This document shows, in pieces, positions 17,145 to 25,428 of a stretch of 64,000 bases of DNA (its first letter is position 1; every line of letters begins with the position of its first letter). This DNA is from Candidatus Izimoplasma sp. ZiA1 (lineage in GTDB: Bacteria > Bacillota_I > Bacilli_A > Izemoplasmatales > Izemoplasmataceae): positions 1 through 64,000 of the forward strand of contig NQYJ01000007.1 in NCBI GenBank assembly GCA_002285055.1, in the 5' to 3' direction. A program made the position numbers and the translations under genes. Under the pieces are notes generated by a model. It was not told the DNA's origin, ran no database searches, and saw only the letters and a list, made by a program, of their open reading frames with translations.

Positions 17145-18749
17145 ATGAGAAGAATACTGAGTATTAAGGAAGGTAAAGTGTTTGTAAGGTCTTTTCTTTA
17201 TGGATTCCTTTTTTTATTTTTTGTTCTTGTTATATTTCTTATTAGTGAATATAAAGGAGTTGTTTCTAGAATTCATCAAGTAATCCAAAGTGATATATAC
17301 ACTTACTCTTTTGATTTTGATGATGAGATTGTTTCAATATCTTCAGATTTATTTTTATTAGAGGAATTAACACTCAATTACTATGCTCTTTATTTTGAAG
17401 ATGACAAGACATTGTTTACTGACGAAAATTCTAAAATGGATTTAAAGGAGTTTTATGTTAGCTGGATGAATAATAAAACAATATATGATCAAATAAGGAT
17501 AATCGATAACGATGGAATGGAATTATTAAGAGTTAATTACAATGAAGGAGTTTCTTCACCAGTAGAAGAAGATTCTCTTCAAGATAAATCAAGTAGATAT
17601 TATTTTTATAATTCTATCATTCTTGATGACAATTTTTTGTATATTAGCAAGTTAGATCTTAATGTTGAAAATGATGAAATTGAACTAGTAGATGGTAAAC
17701 CAAAACCAATGTTAAGGATTGCTAGTACATTTTTTGATGAGAATGGAAATAAGATGGGGTTAATTCTTGTTAATTATTTAGCAAGTAATTTACTTCATAC
17801 AGTTGATGAACTTGAACACTCAAGTTATGCGGATTTTGAAGTTCTAAATAAAGATGGTTATTACTTACACTCTAATAATGAGGGAATTGAGTTTGGTTTT
17901 ATGTATGATGATTTAAACGATGAAGTATTTAGTAAGTATCACGATTATAAGTATTATGAGTACGATAATAATTATGTTAATAGTGATCGTGAGTTAAAAG
18001 AACTTTATACATCTATCGTTATTTCTGAGGAGTCATTGTCACAAAAGATATCACAACAACTAGGTGTTCAAACTGAGGTGGTTTCTGATAATGGTGATAT
18101 ATATATTGTGGGAGAAGTTGTTTTGTTTGAAAATAGCGAAGTGAAAGATTTGATTGTTCGTTATAGTTTTGGTTTTCTTGTGGTAGTGGTACTTGCATTA
18201 GGTATAGGTAAGATATTTGATGAATATATGGCTAACAGAAAACAAATAATAAGAACATTAGAATTTTCATCATCTCATGATATTTTGACTGGATTACCTA
18301 ACCGTAAAAGTATATTTGATAAAATAGAATATCGGTTATCAAGAAAAATTCAAATGGCAATTCTATTTATTGATTTTGATAGATTTAAAAATGTAAATGA
18401 TACTCATGGACACGAAATTGGTGACAAAGTTTTAATTGAAGGATCAAAAAGAATTAAAGATTGTTTGAGAAACGACGATTTTATTGGTCGAATCGGTGGA
18501 GATGAGTTTGTTGCTATTTTGAACGATGTTGATAATAATAAAGTTATTGATGATGTCTGCATAAGAATAATTAAAGCAATAAATGATATTAATCTTATAG
18601 ATGGTAAAAAAATAGATATCGGAGTATCAATTGGTGTATCCTTGAGCAAAGATTTTAAAGACGTTGAGGATTTAGTTAACTACGCTGACATGGCAATGTA
18701 TGAAGTTAAAAAGAAAAGTAAAAATAATTATATAATTTTCAAAAAGTAA
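17145..18749 (+). CDS. Membrane diguanylate cyclase with extracytoplasmic sensor
   Basis: This 534-residue protein has TM1 at about residues 14-34, an extracytoplasmic region of about 300 residues (PAS/Cache-like, not clearly assignable), TM2 at about 340-360 and a cytoplasmic GGDEF domain. The domain has the canonical active site RIGGDEF, the metal-binding FIDFDRFKNVNDTHGH, and an inhibitory RxxD site (RNDD) five residues upstream of GGDEF. It should make c-di-GMP from two GTP with product inhibition, in response to an external signal. It is monocistronic with its own terminator. Confidence 0.92.
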   Translation: MRRILSIKEGKVFVRSFLYGFLFLFFVLVIFLISEYKGVVSRIHQVIQSDIYTYSFDFDDEIVSISSDLFLLEELTLNYYALYFEDDKTLFTDENSKMDLKEFYVSWMNNKTIYDQIRIIDNDGMELLRVNYNEGVSSPVEEDSLQDKSSRYYFYNSIILDDNFLYISKLDLNVENDEIELVDGKPKPMLRIASTFFDENGNKMGLILVNYLASNLLHTVDELEHSSYADFEVLNKDGYYLHSNNEGIEFGFMYDDLNDEVFSKYHDYKYYEYDNNYVNSDRELKELYTSIVISEESLSQKISQQLGVQTEVVSDNGDIYIVGEVVLFENSEVKDLIVRYSFGFLVVVVLALGIGKIFDEYMANRKQIIRTLEFSSSHDILTGLPNRKSIFDKIEYRLSRKIQMAILFIDFDRFKNVNDTHGHEIGDKVLIEGSKRIKDCLRNDDFIGRIGGDEFVAILNDVDNNKVIDDVCIRIIKAINDINLIDGKKIDIGVSIGVSLSKDFKDVEDLVNYADMAMYEVKKKSKNNYIIFKK

Positions 18750-18780
18750 AAAGAAAGTATTTAAAATACTTTCTTTTTTT
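18748..18780 (+). terminator. Rho-independent terminator
   Basis: AAAGAAAGTATTT pairs with AATACTTTCTTT, followed by a T run, after the diguanylate cyclase gene. Confidence 0.85.
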
Positions 18781-18881
18781 GTTAATTGTAATTTTATATC
18801 TTAATTATATTAAAATGCATCTATTTAGAACAATTATATATATGATGGTAAACTATGAATATCAAGATAGGAGGCAATAAA

Positions 18882-19202
18882 ATGAAAAAAGTATTATTTA
18901 TGTTCGCTTTAGTTATGAGTGTCTTTTTACTAAGTGCTTGTAGTACAGATAGCAATATGGAGACAGATACAACAATGAAGTTAACTATTGAGGAACTTGC
19001 AGATTATGATGGAATGGATGGAAATAAAGCATATATAGCAGTAGACGGTATCATTTATGATGTAACAGGAAACGAAGCTTGGACTGGTGGTTCACACGCT
19101 GGTAGTATGGCTGGAACTGACGTTAGTAGTGTTGTAGATGCTGCACCACATGGTAGAGATGTTTTAGACGATTTAGAAATTGTAGGGGAAATTAAAGACT
19201 AA
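18882..19202 (+). CDS. Cytochrome b5-like heme-binding lipoprotein
   Basis: This 106-residue protein has a lipoprotein signal (MKKVLFMFALVMSVFLLSAC, lipobox LSAC with Cys at residue 20) followed by a short linker and a cytochrome b5-like fold (LTIEELADYDGMDGNKAYIA through IVGEIKD). Candidate heme ligands are His in GGSHAGS and His in AAPHGRD. It would be tethered to the outer face of the membrane as an electron carrier or heme/ligand binder. GGAGG lies before ATG 18882; an ATG at 18855 is rejected. The nqrF/rnf electron-transfer cluster is about 700 bases downstream on the opposite strand, a suggestive but unproven link. Confidence 0.85.
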   Translation: MKKVLFMFALVMSVFLLSACSTDSNMETDTTMKLTIEELADYDGMDGNKAYIAVDGIIYDVTGNEAWTGGSHAGSMAGTDVSSVVDAAPHGRDVLDDLEIVGEIKD

Positions 19203-19229
19203 ATCATTGTATTTTTTGTTTAGTAACTA

Positions 19230-19264
19230 GAAAAAAAGACCTAGATTGATTCTAGGTCTTTTTA
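19230..19264. terminator. Bidirectional terminator
   Basis: AAAGACCTAGA and TCTAGGTCTTT form a stem between the convergent b5-like lipoprotein and membrane protein genes, with A and T runs on the two sides. Confidence 0.87.
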
Positions 19265-19272
19265 ATGTTGTT

Positions 19273-19770
19273 TTATAGTCCAAGTGCTTTTGCTTCAAAA
19301 TATATTAATCCAAACATAATTCCGTAAAGAAGCACTGAATAGATAATTATTTTAATCAATCCTGATTTTCTTCGCATTGCTCTATTGGCGATTATTAAAG
19401 ATAATAAAGCTGCGATTCCGGGATAAAGGAGATAACCCGATTCTTGAATGTAAGTAATAAGTGAAGTGTTAAATGTGTCTATTGGTAAATCTATTGATAC
19501 CATTTGTAAGTGTAAAGATATAATGATTGTTATTGAAGATATGTAGATTAGCGCTTTTTGAATTAGACCTTTTTTATAAAGAAAAAATATTACAAATGAT
19601 CCAATCGCATAACCTTGCGCAATTAAGTATAATCTCGGGAGTGTCTGCATGTTTGTAAGAAAACCAAATGATAAAAAGTTTTCATTTATTACATTTGAGT
19701 TTACATAAGTAACTTCTATAACTACTAATAAAAACATAATGATTAAAAAAGTATTAAATATTCTTCTCAT
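19273..19770 (-). CDS. Polytopic membrane protein of unknown function
   Basis: This 165-residue protein has about five hydrophobic segments (residues around 5-25, 47-65, 72-92, 108-128 and 138-160) and short basic loops. I recognise no family signature. AGGAGG lies upstream of the ATG. It is transcribed alone, downstream of but separated by a terminator from nqrF. Confidence 0.7.
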   Translation of the reverse strand: MRRIFNTFLIIMFLLVVIEVTYVNSNVINENFLSFGFLTNMQTLPRLYLIAQGYAIGSFVIFFLYKKGLIQKALIYISSITIIISLHLQMVSIDLPIDTFNTSLITYIQESGYLLYPGIAALLSLIIANRAMRRKSGLIKIIIYSVLLYGIMFGLIYFEAKALGL

Positions 19771-19852
19771 ATTTTCCTCCTATTAATTGTTCTCGTATCT
19801 TAATTATAACATATATACTTATCTGAAAAAACAAGGACTGATTTATAAAGAA

Positions 19853-19878
19853 AAGTAACTACTAAATAGTAGTTACTT
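19853..19878 (-). terminator. Terminator of the rnf/nqrF operon
   Basis: AAGTAACTAC and GTAGTTACTT form a perfect 10-bp stem; on the minus strand it is followed by a T-rich run. It overlaps the end of nqrF. Confidence 0.8.
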
Positions 19879-20956
19879 AAAATTTATCAAAATAAATGAA
19901 ATCCTTATTTATTTTATTGTTTTCTAAGACATTGCAACATGCATCAATCATCCCTGGTGAACCACAAAGATAGGCTTCACTATTTGTTAAATCAGGACAG
20001 TGTTTGTTTACCACATCAGTGATTAATCCAACTTCACCATCCCAGTTATCTTCTTTTAATGGTTCAGATAATGCAGGGATGTATTTAAAATTTGGGAACT
20101 GCTTTTCTAGAGCTCTAAATTCTTCTGTATAGTACAAATCTTTTTTTGTTTTTGCTCCAAAGAAGTACTTGACTTTTCTTGGCATTCCTTGGTCTTTTAA
20201 ATAAGAAAGAATTGATCTGATTGGTGCTTTTCCACTTCCCCCAGCGATACATATAATTTCTTTATCGGATTCTTCTTGTAAAAAGAAGTCGCCGTATGGT
20301 CCAGTTAAGATTAATTTATCACCAATATCAAGAGCTTTATGAACAAAAGAAGTAGCTTTACCTTTTGGAACCATTCTTATGATAAATTCTAGATGACTTT
20401 TATCTTTTGGGTTAGACGCTATTGAATATGCTCTAATTACTTCAATACCTGGAACTCTAAGTTGTGCATATTGTCCGGGTTTAAAATCCATATGATCTGG
20501 TTCAATAAGTTCTACTTTAAGAAGTTTAATGTCATGAGTTAAATCATCAAGACCAACTACTTTTGAGTGATATTCTTTTGCATTCATCATTTCTTCTGGT
20601 ATCTCAATTTGTAAGTCCCCACGAACTTTTACTTGGCAAGATAGTCTTACTCCATCTTTTTTCTCTTGTTCGCTCATAAATGGTTCCTCTGTAGGTTTTA
20701 AATCACCACCACCACCAATTAACTTAAACTTACAAAAACCACATGTAGCTTTTCCTCCACATGCAGAAGGAATAAATATTTTTTCTTTGTTTAATGTATT
20801 TAAAACTGTTTCATCACCTTGAACAGGTATTTTAACGTTATTGTTTATTGTAACTGATTTTTCGGCGTTTCCACCTATTATTTGTTCAAAGAAAATTAGT
20901 AGAATTGTTATTATAACTAATAATCCGATTATAATGATAGGTACAAAAAAGTCCAT
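19877..20956 (-). CDS. nqrF: NqrF-like NADH:acceptor oxidoreductase (2Fe-2S/FAD)
   Basis: This 359-residue protein is built like NqrF of the sodium-pumping NADH:quinone reductase. It has one N-terminal membrane helix (residues about 4-24), a plant-type 2Fe-2S ferredoxin domain (CGGKATCGFC and a later Cys in LSCQVKV), an FAD-binding barrel (GQYAQLRVPG, RAYSIAS) and an NADH-binding domain (IAGGSGKAPIRS, YLCGSPGMIDAC). It would take electrons from NADH and feed them into the membrane subunits encoded just upstream. In true Rnf complexes this place is taken by RnfB/RnfC, so the NqrF here makes the cluster a hybrid. AGGAGG precedes the ATG; it is the last gene of the operon. Confidence 0.88.
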   Translation of the reverse strand: MDFFVPIIIIGLLVIITILLIFFEQIIGGNAEKSVTINNNVKIPVQGDETVLNTLNKEKIFIPSACGGKATCGFCKFKLIGGGGDLKPTEEPFMSEQEKKDGVRLSCQVKVRGDLQIEIPEEMMNAKEYHSKVVGLDDLTHDIKLLKVELIEPDHMDFKPGQYAQLRVPGIEVIRAYSIASNPKDKSHLEFIIRMVPKGKATSFVHKALDIGDKLILTGPYGDFFLQEESDKEIICIAGGSGKAPIRSILSYLKDQGMPRKVKYFFGAKTKKDLYYTEEFRALEKQFPNFKYIPALSEPLKEDNWDGEVGLITDVVNKHCPDLTNSEAYLCGSPGMIDACCNVLENNKINKDFIYFDKF

Positions 20957-20966
20957 AATTTACCTC

Positions 20967-21548
20967 CTAAATACTAGCTAGACCAGTAAATCCAATAAAT
21001 GCAAGTGATAAAATTCCAAGAATTATAAATGTAATTCCTTTACCTGCTAGACCACGTGGTACATCGCTTTTCTTTGCCATTTTCTCTCTAATAGCTGCTA
21101 ATAACACAATAGCAATTAACCATCCTACTGATGATCCTACTGAAAATGACACTGTTTCTATAAATGAATATTCTCTATTAACAAAGAATAATGATACTGC
21201 AAGAACAACACAATTAACTGTAATTAAAGGTAGATAAATACCAAAAGTATTATATAGTTTTGGTAAATATTTTTCTAAAAACATTTCTAAAAATTGAACT
21301 GTAGCTGCGATTGTGATAATGAATACTAATAAAGATATTTGTGTAGTACCAGTTGTTTTTAATAAATGATATATAGGGTAATTAATGATTGCAGTTATTG
21401 TTACAACAAAAATAACCGCAAGTCCCATACCTTTTGCATTTTTAATACTTGTTGATATCGCAATTAATGGACACATACCAAGAATATATATTAAAGCAAT
21501 ATTGTTGTTTGTCATTGATGAGATAAATATTTCTATTGAATTACCCAT
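20967..21548 (-). CDS. rnfA: RnfA/NqrE-type membrane subunit
   Basis: This 193-residue protein has six predicted membrane helices. It has the two intramembrane cysteines (LGMCPLIA, residue about 25, and TVNCVVLA, about 113) which, with those of the partner subunit, hold a 2Fe-2S cluster in the membrane centre in Rnf and Nqr. It carries electrons across the membrane and takes part in ion pumping. Its ATG overlaps the rnfE stop by one base; nqrF follows 10 bases downstream. Confidence 0.92.
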   Translation of the reverse strand: MGNSIEIFISSMTNNNIALIYILGMCPLIAISTSIKNAKGMGLAVIFVVTITAIINYPIYHLLKTTGTTQISLLVFIITIAATVQFLEMFLEKYLPKLYNTFGIYLPLITVNCVVLAVSLFFVNREYSFIETVSFSVGSSVGWLIAIVLLAAIREKMAKKSDVPRGLAGKGITFIILGILSLAFIGFTGLASI

Positions 21549-22174
21549 TAGTTAACCACCTCATAATTCTTAGTTAATTCTCTTATTAGCCAAATGAACA
21601 TTCCAAGAATAAAGAAACCACCTGGAGCCATTGCCATTACTACCCAGTTTTCCCATGTATCAGGAAGCACTTGATAATTTAATATTGTTCCAAAGGCTAA
21701 CATTTCTCTGATTATAGCCACAACTACTAATACATATGTGTAACCAAGTCCATTAGCTAAACCATCAATAATTGAATAATGTACAGGGTTTTTAACAGCA
21801 TATGCTTCTGCTCTACCCATTACAATACAATTTGTTATAATTAATCCAACATATGCTCCAAGAGCAGTTGCTATATCTGAATAAAATGCTTCTAAGAACA
21901 TTTGGACTGCGATAACGTATGTTGAAATTACTACCATATATGTAACCATTCTAACTTTAGAAGGTATAAAATTTCTCATCAGTGAAATCGTTGCTGAACT
22001 AGCAATAATAACAAAAGTTACACCTAGCCCCATTGCAATTGCGTTTTCAACACGGTTTGTAACAGCAAGTGCAGAACAAATACCAAGAACAGCAATGGCG
22101 ATTGGATTAGATTCTGATAATCCTTGTTTCATGATGTTATACCATTTTGTATATTTTAATTTAATTAATCTCAT
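21548..22174 (-). CDS. rnfE: RnfE/NqrD-type membrane subunit
   Basis: This 208-residue protein has six predicted membrane helices and is homologous to RnfA in the usual pseudo-symmetric pair. The cluster cysteines are in LGICSALAV (about residue 33) and ITNCIVMGRAEAYA (about 112); GRAEAYA is a typical NqrD/RnfE segment. It sits in the middle of the operon, with a 1-base overlap into rnfA and a 10-base gap from rnfG. Confidence 0.92.
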   Translation of the reverse strand: MRLIKLKYTKWYNIMKQGLSESNPIAIAVLGICSALAVTNRVENAIAMGLGVTFVIIASSATISLMRNFIPSKVRMVTYMVVISTYVIAVQMFLEAFYSDIATALGAYVGLIITNCIVMGRAEAYAVKNPVHYSIIDGLANGLGYTYVLVVVAIIREMLAFGTILNYQVLPDTWENWVVMAMAPGGFFILGMFIWLIRELTKNYEVVN

Positions 22175-22184
22175 ATTGTCCTCC

Positions 22185-22763
22185 TTACTGGTTATCCCAT
22201 ATAGTTTTGTAAGTACTATATGTTGTGTTTAATATTGTTTCAAAAGCATCACTTGTTTTTGTTGCTCCAGTAATTGAATCTACTTGATTGTTTTCAAGAG
22301 TGATTGCATCCTTTATAATATCAATTGAAGGAAGCATTGATTTACCAACAAATGTTTCCAAATATTGATCCTCAGCCACAATACCACCAAGACCAGGAGT
22401 TTCCTCTTGAACTAAAACGATAATGTTTACTATTAATTCAAAATTACTATCTAGTGTTATAATTCCAGAAATAGGTCCCCAGACACCACCACCAGAAAAC
22501 TCAAAAGTAATATTACCCGTTGTATTTGATACATAAAATGTTACGTCCTCTAGATCTAATTCTGTAATTTCTGCTTCATAAATATCATTAACATTGTTTT
22601 GTGTATAAGATAATGAATGAGCTTCTAATACAGATTGTTTAAAACGAGCAGCTATAACAGCCTCTATTTTTTTATTTGTTATATATTCCATTCCTAATAA
22701 TATAGTTGATGTAAATAAACCTAAAATAACAACAAATCTAATTGTTTCAAAGTATTTTCTCAT
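22185..22763 (-). CDS. rnfG: RnfG/NqrC-type FMN-binding subunit
   Basis: This 192-residue protein has one N-terminal membrane helix (residues about 9-27) and an extracytoplasmic FMN-binding domain. The covalent flavinylation motif is intact: DSITGATKTS (about residues 164-173), with the Thr of GAT expected to carry FMN through a phosphoester bond made by the flavin transferase ApbE. ApbE is not encoded in this window. The length fits RnfG better than the longer NqrC. Its start shares a base with the rnfD stop. Confidence 0.92.
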   Translation of the reverse strand: MRKYFETIRFVVILGLFTSTILLGMEYITNKKIEAVIAARFKQSVLEAHSLSYTQNNVNDIYEAEITELDLEDVTFYVSNTTGNITFEFSGGGVWGPISGIITLDSNFELIVNIIVLVQEETPGLGGIVAEDQYLETFVGKSMLPSIDIIKDAITLENNQVDSITGATKTSDAFETILNTTYSTYKTIWDNQ

Positions 22764-23680
22764 TAAATCACCTCTTTAGTTTTAGGTTTAAAAATATCAT
22801 CTAATAAAGGTGAAACAGCGCTCATAATAATAATTGCAAATATTACACCCTCTGGGTAAGCCGAGAAATGTCTTAATATAACTGTAAAGAAACCAAGACC
22901 TACTCCAAAACTAATTTTTCCTAAAACTGAGAGTGGGGCAACATTATTATCAGATGCAATAAAAAATGCAACAAATAATACTGATCCGGTAAACAAAGAA
23001 TATATAGGTTCTCTAAATGTGTCAGGAGCAACCATGTTTACTACAAAAGTAAATAATAAAAAGGATGCTATAAAGCTTAAAGTAACTTTGTAATCAATTA
23101 TTCTTAATATAAGTAATATTAACCCGATTAAAATGATTGGTAATCTAAATGTAACTCCAAGTGGTCCTGGAGTTTGTCCAAATAGTAAATCCATAAATGT
23201 ATATCCAGAGTTAGCGAAGTCACCAAGATAATTAATTGGAGTTCTAGTAACTGTTTCTAAAGTTCCAGGATCTAACCACATTGTGTTTAGAAATGCTGGA
23301 AACGATATAGTAATAAATAAAACTCCAGCTACACTTGGTGGAAAAATATATTTATCCCCACCACCAAATAAACCTTTAGCAAAAAATGTACCAAAGAATG
23401 CACCAACACCAACAATCCATAATGGTAAAGTAGGGGGTAACAATAAAGTAAATACAATTGGAGTAAGTAAATAACTATGTCCAAGTTCTGTTTTTCTGAT
23501 TTTAGCGAATAGGTATTCTACTAATATTGAAACAATATAAGCAGTAACACCAATAAAAAACACATGAAAACTATAAGTAAACATTGCTAAAACAAGAATA
23601 ATAGCAAGCAATGCAGAATAGATAATTGTGTTCTTTTTAGATAAACCTGTTTGTAAATATAGATTAGAATTCGCTTCCAT
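22763..23680 (-). CDS. rnfD: RnfD/NqrB-type membrane subunit with altered flavin site
   Basis: This 305-residue protein has about nine or ten membrane helices and is the first gene of the operon. It keeps the family segment LLFGQTPGPLGVTFRL, which corresponds to the GxxPGxxGET region. However, the usual SGATPLA flavinylation site a little upstream reads TVTRTPINYL here: the Thr-Pro is kept but Ser-Gly-Ala is lost. The subunit may therefore lack covalent FMN or be modified at a degenerate site. Its size matches RnfD rather than the longer NqrB. No RnfC or NqrA gene precedes it. Confidence 0.88.
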   Translation of the reverse strand: MEANSNLYLQTGLSKKNTIIYSALLAIILVLAMFTYSFHVFFIGVTAYIVSILVEYLFAKIRKTELGHSYLLTPIVFTLLLPPTLPLWIVGVGAFFGTFFAKGLFGGGDKYIFPPSVAGVLFITISFPAFLNTMWLDPGTLETVTRTPINYLGDFANSGYTFMDLLFGQTPGPLGVTFRLPIILIGLILLILRIIDYKVTLSFIASFLLFTFVVNMVAPDTFREPIYSLFTGSVLFVAFFIASDNNVAPLSVLGKISFGVGLGFFTVILRHFSAYPEGVIFAIIIMSAVSPLLDDIFKPKTKEVI

Positions 23681-23837
23681 ATTTTCACCCTTTCAAATAA
23701 TTATAAAATTAACTAGTACTATTTATAAAAATTATAAATGATTATTGTAATTATTTAAAGTAAAACAATAATAATATTATTTAAGTTGATAAAATTTTAA
23801 TTAAGAAATAAAAATAGTATTTTTTTACTTTTTTAAG

Positions 23838-23866
23838 TTTACATAAAATAAAAATAGTGATAGTAT
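23838..23866 (+). promoter_or_regulatory. Promoter of a candidate small RNA
   Basis: TTTACA (23838-23843), a 17-base spacer and TAGTAT (23861-23866) form a plausible promoter directed away from rnfD. Transcription starting near 23873 would end at the terminator at 23996-24026. Confidence 0.5.
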
Positions 23867-23872
23867 ATATAA

Positions 23873-24026
23873 GTTATATTTTATAACACGTTGAAATAGC
23901 TTTAATATAAGACTAACCTACTTGTTAAGAGTAGATTACAAATTTATGTTCTATTATCAACGATACTCGTAACTAGTTTTTCTACTATGTATATAAAACC
24001 GCTTCCCAGTCGAAGCGGTTTTTGCA
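23873..24026 (+). ncRNA. Candidate structured small RNA (about 154 nt)
   Basis: The 470-base gap between rnfD (minus) and the YbjQ gene (plus) has no ORF but holds a promoter-terminator pair about 150 bases apart. The segment between can fold: a 5' hairpin GTTATA-TTT-TATAAC (about 23874-23888), a closing stem CGTTGA/TCAACG extended by AATAG/CTATT, and an inner hairpin CTACT/AGTAG. The YbjQ gene has its own promoter further downstream, so this looks like an independent transcript. I could not match it to 6S RNA, SRP RNA, tmRNA or a known riboswitch. Confidence 0.45.
23996..24026 (+). terminator. Orphan rho-independent terminator
   Basis: AAACCGCTTC and GAAGCGGTTT form a strong GC-containing stem with a 6-base loop and T run. 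No ORF on either strand ends here, which is the main evidence for a non-coding transcript. Confidence 0.85.
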
Positions 24027-24150
24027 TATTTATATTTAATTTTTAAATTAATACTGGTAATTAAAAATAATATTTAATAATTTTTATTGCAATGCAAGGT
24101 TATTAGTATTATAATATAAGTATATTTTGGTATGAGAGGAGATATAAGTT

Positions 24151-24477
24151 ATGATAACAAGAAAAGATTTATTAACAATTAATGATTTCCCAGGAAAAAA
24201 AATCGTTGAGGTTTTAGGTTATGTTAAAGGATCAACAGTTCAAACTAAAAATGTTGGTAAAGATATAATGGCTGGATTTAAATCGTTGGTTGGTGGCGAA
24301 ATTCATTCTTATTCAGAAATGATGAATGATGCTCGTAAAGTTGCTACTGAAAGATTAATTAAAGATGCTGAAGCGTTAGGTGCAAATGCTGTAATTGGTT
24401 TTAGATTACAAACATCTGCAGTTATGGGTGGAGCAGCTGAAATTATTGCTTATGGTACTGCAATAATAGTTGAATAG
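24151..24477 (+). CDS. YbjQ/UPF0145 family protein
   Basis: This 108-residue protein has the conserved features of UPF0145: N-terminal strand KIVEVLGYVKGSTV, the ARKVATERLIKDAEALGANA helix and C-terminal VIGFRLQTSAVMGGAAEIIA. The family forms pentameric rings and has been annotated as heavy-metal binding, but its function is unsettled. AGAGGAG precedes the ATG. It is followed 11 bases later by a membrane protein gene, probably an operon. A promoter TTGCAA-17-TATAAT lies upstream at about 24087-24115. Confidence 0.88.
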   Translation: MITRKDLLTINDFPGKKIVEVLGYVKGSTVQTKNVGKDIMAGFKSLVGGEIHSYSEMMNDARKVATERLIKDAEALGANAVIGFRLQTSAVMGGAAEIIAYGTAIIVE

Positions 24478-24488
24478 TTAGAGGTGAG

Positions 24489-24944
24489 ATGATGAACCAC
24501 ATAATGGATAGAACACCTAGAATAGTTACAATAATCGGTTTAGTATTTGAAGGCATATCTGTGGTTGTAATGGGCTTTATTGCATTCTTATTTAAGTTTT
24601 ATTTAAATGCTGATAATGAATCTTTAGTAAATTTACTTACTGAAGATGGAGCAAGTACAGCTGACATTGATTTTGTTTTTGAGATTTATGGTTTTATTGG
24701 AAACTTACTAATTGGATTAGCAATAGTTATAGGGATATTTTTTATAGTGAACCTAGTATTATTTACTAAACTCATTAAAGGTAAATATTCAGAGGAAACT
24801 GCAAAAAAAGTATATTTATATCAAGCTATCTATGGTGGTGTTAACATACTATTTAATACTTTTGTTGGTATTCTTTACTTAATTTCTGGTGTAATGGGAC
24901 GTCAAGGGAGACGCGATGAAATTAACGTAAGAGAAGGTATATAA
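24489..24944 (+). CDS. Small tetraspan-like membrane protein (DUF4064-like)
   Basis: This 151-residue protein has about three to four hydrophobic segments (residues about 15-38, 70-95 and 115-138) and a charged C-terminus. The layout resembles DUF4064-type proteins of Bacillota, but no specific motif is clear. Two ATG codons stand in tandem at 24489 and 24492; the second has better spacing from GAGGTG. It is in an operon with the YbjQ gene. Confidence 0.65.
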   Translation: MMNHIMDRTPRIVTIIGLVFEGISVVVMGFIAFLFKFYLNADNESLVNLLTEDGASTADIDFVFEIYGFIGNLLIGLAIVIGIFFIVNLVLFTKLIKGKYSEETAKKVYLYQAIYGGVNILFNTFVGILYLISGVMGRQGRRDEINVREGI

Positions 24945-24949
24945 AAAAA

Positions 24950-24975
24950 TAAAAGTCCAATTTGGACTTTTTTTT
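24950..24975. terminator. Bidirectional terminator
   Basis: AAAAGTCCAA and TTGGACTTTT form a stem with A and T runs, between the convergent membrane-protein and mgsA genes. Confidence 0.85.
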
Positions 24976-25336
24976 ATTTTAAAGTTTTAAAGAATAACTC
25001 TGCAGTATTTACATTTGATGCAAGAGGGATTTTATACACATCACTTAATCTAAATAATGCTGAAACATCTGGTTCATGTGGTTGTGCAGTCAGTGGATCT
25101 CTGAAGAAAATAATTAAATCAACTTCACCGTTTGCAACCTTAGCTCCAATCTCCTGATCACCACCAAGTGGACCTGATTTAAAGCAATGAATAATTAAAT
25201 CTGTGTTTTCCATTATTTGATGACCTGTTGTTCCTGTTGCAAGTAATTGATGTTTTTTTAATGTGCTTTCGTGTCTAGAACAAAAATCTAACATTTCTTT
25301 TTTCTTTTTGTTATGTGCTATTAGTGCTATCTTCAT
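24974..25336 (-). CDS. mgsA: Methylglyoxal synthase
   Basis: This 120-residue enzyme converts dihydroxyacetone phosphate to methylglyoxal and phosphate, a bypass of lower glycolysis. Diagnostic segments are [12 protein letters not shown], the phosphate-binding [19 protein letters not shown] with the catalytic Asp, and [23 protein letters not shown] 25336 follows GAGGTG; an upstream GTG at 25345 lies within the ribosome binding site and is rejected. Monocistronic. Confidence 0.95.
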   Translation of the reverse strand: MKIALIAHNKKKKEMLDFCSRHESTLKKHQLLATGTTGHQIMENTDLIIHCFKSGPLGGDQEIGAKVANGEVDLIIFFRDPLTAQPHEPDVSALFRLSDVYKIPLASNVNTAELFFKTLK

Positions 25337-25428
25337 AATATTCACCTCACCTAATTATACCAAAACCAGACATTAATTAATACAAATTTAGGATAAGAAG
25401 TGTTATAATTCCAAATAGGGGTGATATT

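Noticed and set aside
23996-24026. Terminator read as part of a riboswitch controlling the YbjQ gene
   Set aside because: A good promoter lies between this terminator and the gene, and no alternative antiterminator pairing was found.
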